Assembly (NCBI GenBank): GCA_025355915.1
Contig: JANXYT010000368.1
Coordinates: 1-6,061 of the forward strand
From: Holophagaceae bacterium
GTDB taxonomy: Bacteria; Acidobacteriota; Holophagae; Holophagales; Holophagaceae
Length of the DNA stretch: 6,061 nt
Direction of reading: 5' to 3'
Below are positions 5,262-6,061 of this stretch, piece after piece. The number at the start of each line of letters is the position of its first letter. The first letter of the stretch is position 1. The notes under the pieces were generated by a model. The model was given only the letters and a program-made list of their open reading frames with translations. It was not told the origin of the DNA and searched no databases. A program made the position numbers and the translations under genes.

Positions 5262-6061
5262 ATGCGCCATTTTGTGCGCTTGGCGATGGGCCTCCTCCCG
5301 GTTATCGGGCTGGCCCAATCTCAGGCACCTTCTCCTGCCCCCGCTCCAGCCCCTGTCGGTCAGACGGCATCCGCCGAAGACCCCGTTCTAGGTTCCCTGA
5401 TTCAGGAAGCCCTGGATCGCAATCCCGACATCGCCAGGACAAAAGCCTTGGTGGATGCGGAGAAGGAGCGCATCCCCCAATCCAAAGCCCTGCCCGATCC
5501 CAGCCTCACGCTGGGCATCCAGAACGACGGATTCAAAGGGATCCAGGTTGGGAAGATGGAGACCAGCTACTACCAGGTAATGCTCACGCAGCCGCTGCCC
5601 TGGCCCGGGAAACGGGGCCTTCGGGGAGACATCACCAGCCTGGGCGTCGAGGTATCCCGGTCGACCGCGGACCGCATCCGCCTGAGCCTGATCGCGGATG
5701 TGAAGCGGGCCTATTTCGGTCTTCTCCTGGTGCGCGGACAGGTGGAGCTGCTGGATCAGCAGGCCCTGTTCTGGCAGAAGGCCAGTGACATCACCAAGGT
5801 GCGCTATGAAGTCGGCCAAGGTTCCCAGGCCGACCTCCTCCGTGCCCAGCTCGAGCAGAACCGTATCCGGCAGACCCGCATCTCGCTCAGATCAGAGGAA
5901 CAGGTCCTGCTGGCGACGCTCAATCGATTGCGCGGCATCCCATCTGAATCGCCGGGCCGTGGTCGGAACCGGCGATTCAGGGGGGAGGCCGCGCAACCGG
6001 TTGAGTGCCGCCAACAGTACCTTCTCCTCGGACCTGAGCGAAATGCGGGTCTGCCGAATGC
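5262..6061 (+). CDS. TolC/CusC-type outer-membrane efflux factor, truncated into an inverted copy
   Basis: The frame is open from ATG 5262 to the window end. Residues 1-22 (MRHFVRLAMGLLPVIGLAQS...) form a signal peptide, followed by a Pro/Ala-rich linker to about 37. The TolC-family first half follows: SLIQEALDRNPDIARTKA, LPDPSLTLGIQN, the characteristic QPLPWPGKRG (110-119), DVKRAYFGLLL (from about 146), then a long helix with YEVGQGSQADLLRAQLEQ and LNRLRG. Such proteins form the outer-membrane channel of RND efflux pumps, often for metals (Cus/Czc). Family members are about 400-450 aa. Here homology stops after ESP (residues 229-231, near 5955); the remaining codons read the antisense of a second OMF copy and give an Arg-rich nonsense tail. 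The gene is therefore disrupted, by rearrangement or by chimeric assembly. The Cys-rich gene upstream may be cotranscribed. Confidence 0.85.
   Translation, partial: MRHFVRLAMGLLPVIGLAQSQAPSPAPAPAPVGQTASAEDPVLGSLIQEALDRNPDIARTKALVDAEKERIPQSKALPDPSLTLGIQNDGFKGIQVGKMETSYYQVMLTQPLPWPGKRGLRGDITSLGVEVSRSTADRIRLSLIADVKRAYFGLLLVRGQVELLDQQALFWQKASDITKVRYEVGQGSQADLLRAQLEQNRIRQTRISLRSEEQVLLATLNRLRGIPSESPGRGRNRRFRGEAAQPVECRQQYLLLGPERNAGLPN
5863..6061. repeat. Imperfect inverted repeat of OMF coding sequence (93-nt arms, 13-nt centre)
   Basis: Arm 5863-5955 and the reverse complement of 5969-6061 align without gaps, 77 of 93 identical by hand count. The right arm reaches the window edge and probably continues. 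Innermost is an exact 12-bp pair, CTGAATCGCCGG against CCGGCGATTCAG. Mismatches map to codon position 3 (11), position 1 (5) and position 2 (0), giving only four amino-acid differences over 31 codons (Q/K, T/A, I/L, S/P). Confidence 0.95.
5969..6061 (-). pseudogene. Fragment of a second TolC-type OMF gene on the minus strand
   Basis: Read on the minus strand from the window end, this encodes RIRQTRISLRSEEKVLLAAL followed by NRLRGLPPESP, homologous to residues 201-231 of the plus-strand OMF. The open frame continues leftward through the centre (VPTTAR...) into antisense of the plus-strand copy and stops at the complement of 5892-5894. Only a segment lies in the window; its start would be beyond 6061. 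Both copies lose homology at the same place, just after ESP. It may be a paralogue, an allele from another strain, or a chimera product. Confidence 0.75.

Noticed and set aside
5105..5788. 227-codon plus-strand open frame overlapping the OMF start
   Set aside because: It is an out-of-frame shadow, rich in Arg/Pro/Gly/Ser without domain features, while the overlapping OMF frame has a signal peptide, ribosome binding site and clear family motifs.

Overview
The window is G+C-rich bacterial DNA with strong G/C preference at third codon positions. The gene content (a fused lactate-utilisation iron-sulfur protein, split lutA/lutB/lutC and an RND-type outer-membrane factor) fits a lactate-oxidising, respiring bacterium such as an Acidobacteriota (Holophagae-like) or Desulfobacterota/Desulfovibrio-like organism. 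The taxon is a low-confidence inference.

Region 1 (1-4098) is a same-strand operon for L-lactate oxidation. It opens with the 3' part of a LutB-LutA-like fusion carrying two [4Fe-4S] motifs and two cysteine-rich CCG domains. A LutA homologue follows but is frameshifted at about 1776-1781, then LutB (1992-3425) and LutC (3418-4098). Spacings are tight: 40 nt between the fusion and lutA, then an 11-nt overlap (lutA/lutB) and an 8-nt overlap (lutB/lutC). LutABC together form the membrane-associated, electron-transferring L-lactate dehydrogenase that yields pyruvate. Here the operon carries both the fused and the split architecture.

Region 2 (4096-4256) is a self-contained tRNA unit: a plausible promoter, an elongator-type tRNA-Met(CAU) with encoded CCA, and a 14-bp perfect hairpin terminator.

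Region 3 (4257-4734) has no convincing gene. It contains short GC dyads and one marked A+T-rich island (about 4577-4620) that may be the promoter of the next transcription unit.

Region 4 (4735-6061) holds a small secreted cysteine-rich protein of unknown function, then the start of a TolC/CusC-type outer-membrane factor. The OMF coding sequence is normal for about 231 residues and then runs into an inverted, diverged copy of itself. Positions 5863-5955 and 5969-6061 are inverted repeats with 77/93 matches and no indels. The mismatches fall at codon positions 1 and 3 only, 11 of 16 at position 3. Both arms have therefore evolved as protein-coding DNA, so this is a head-to-head junction of two homologous OMF genes (or strain alleles), natural or created by a chimeric assembly. 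This junction and the lutA frameshift are the two places where the sequence departs from intact genes.
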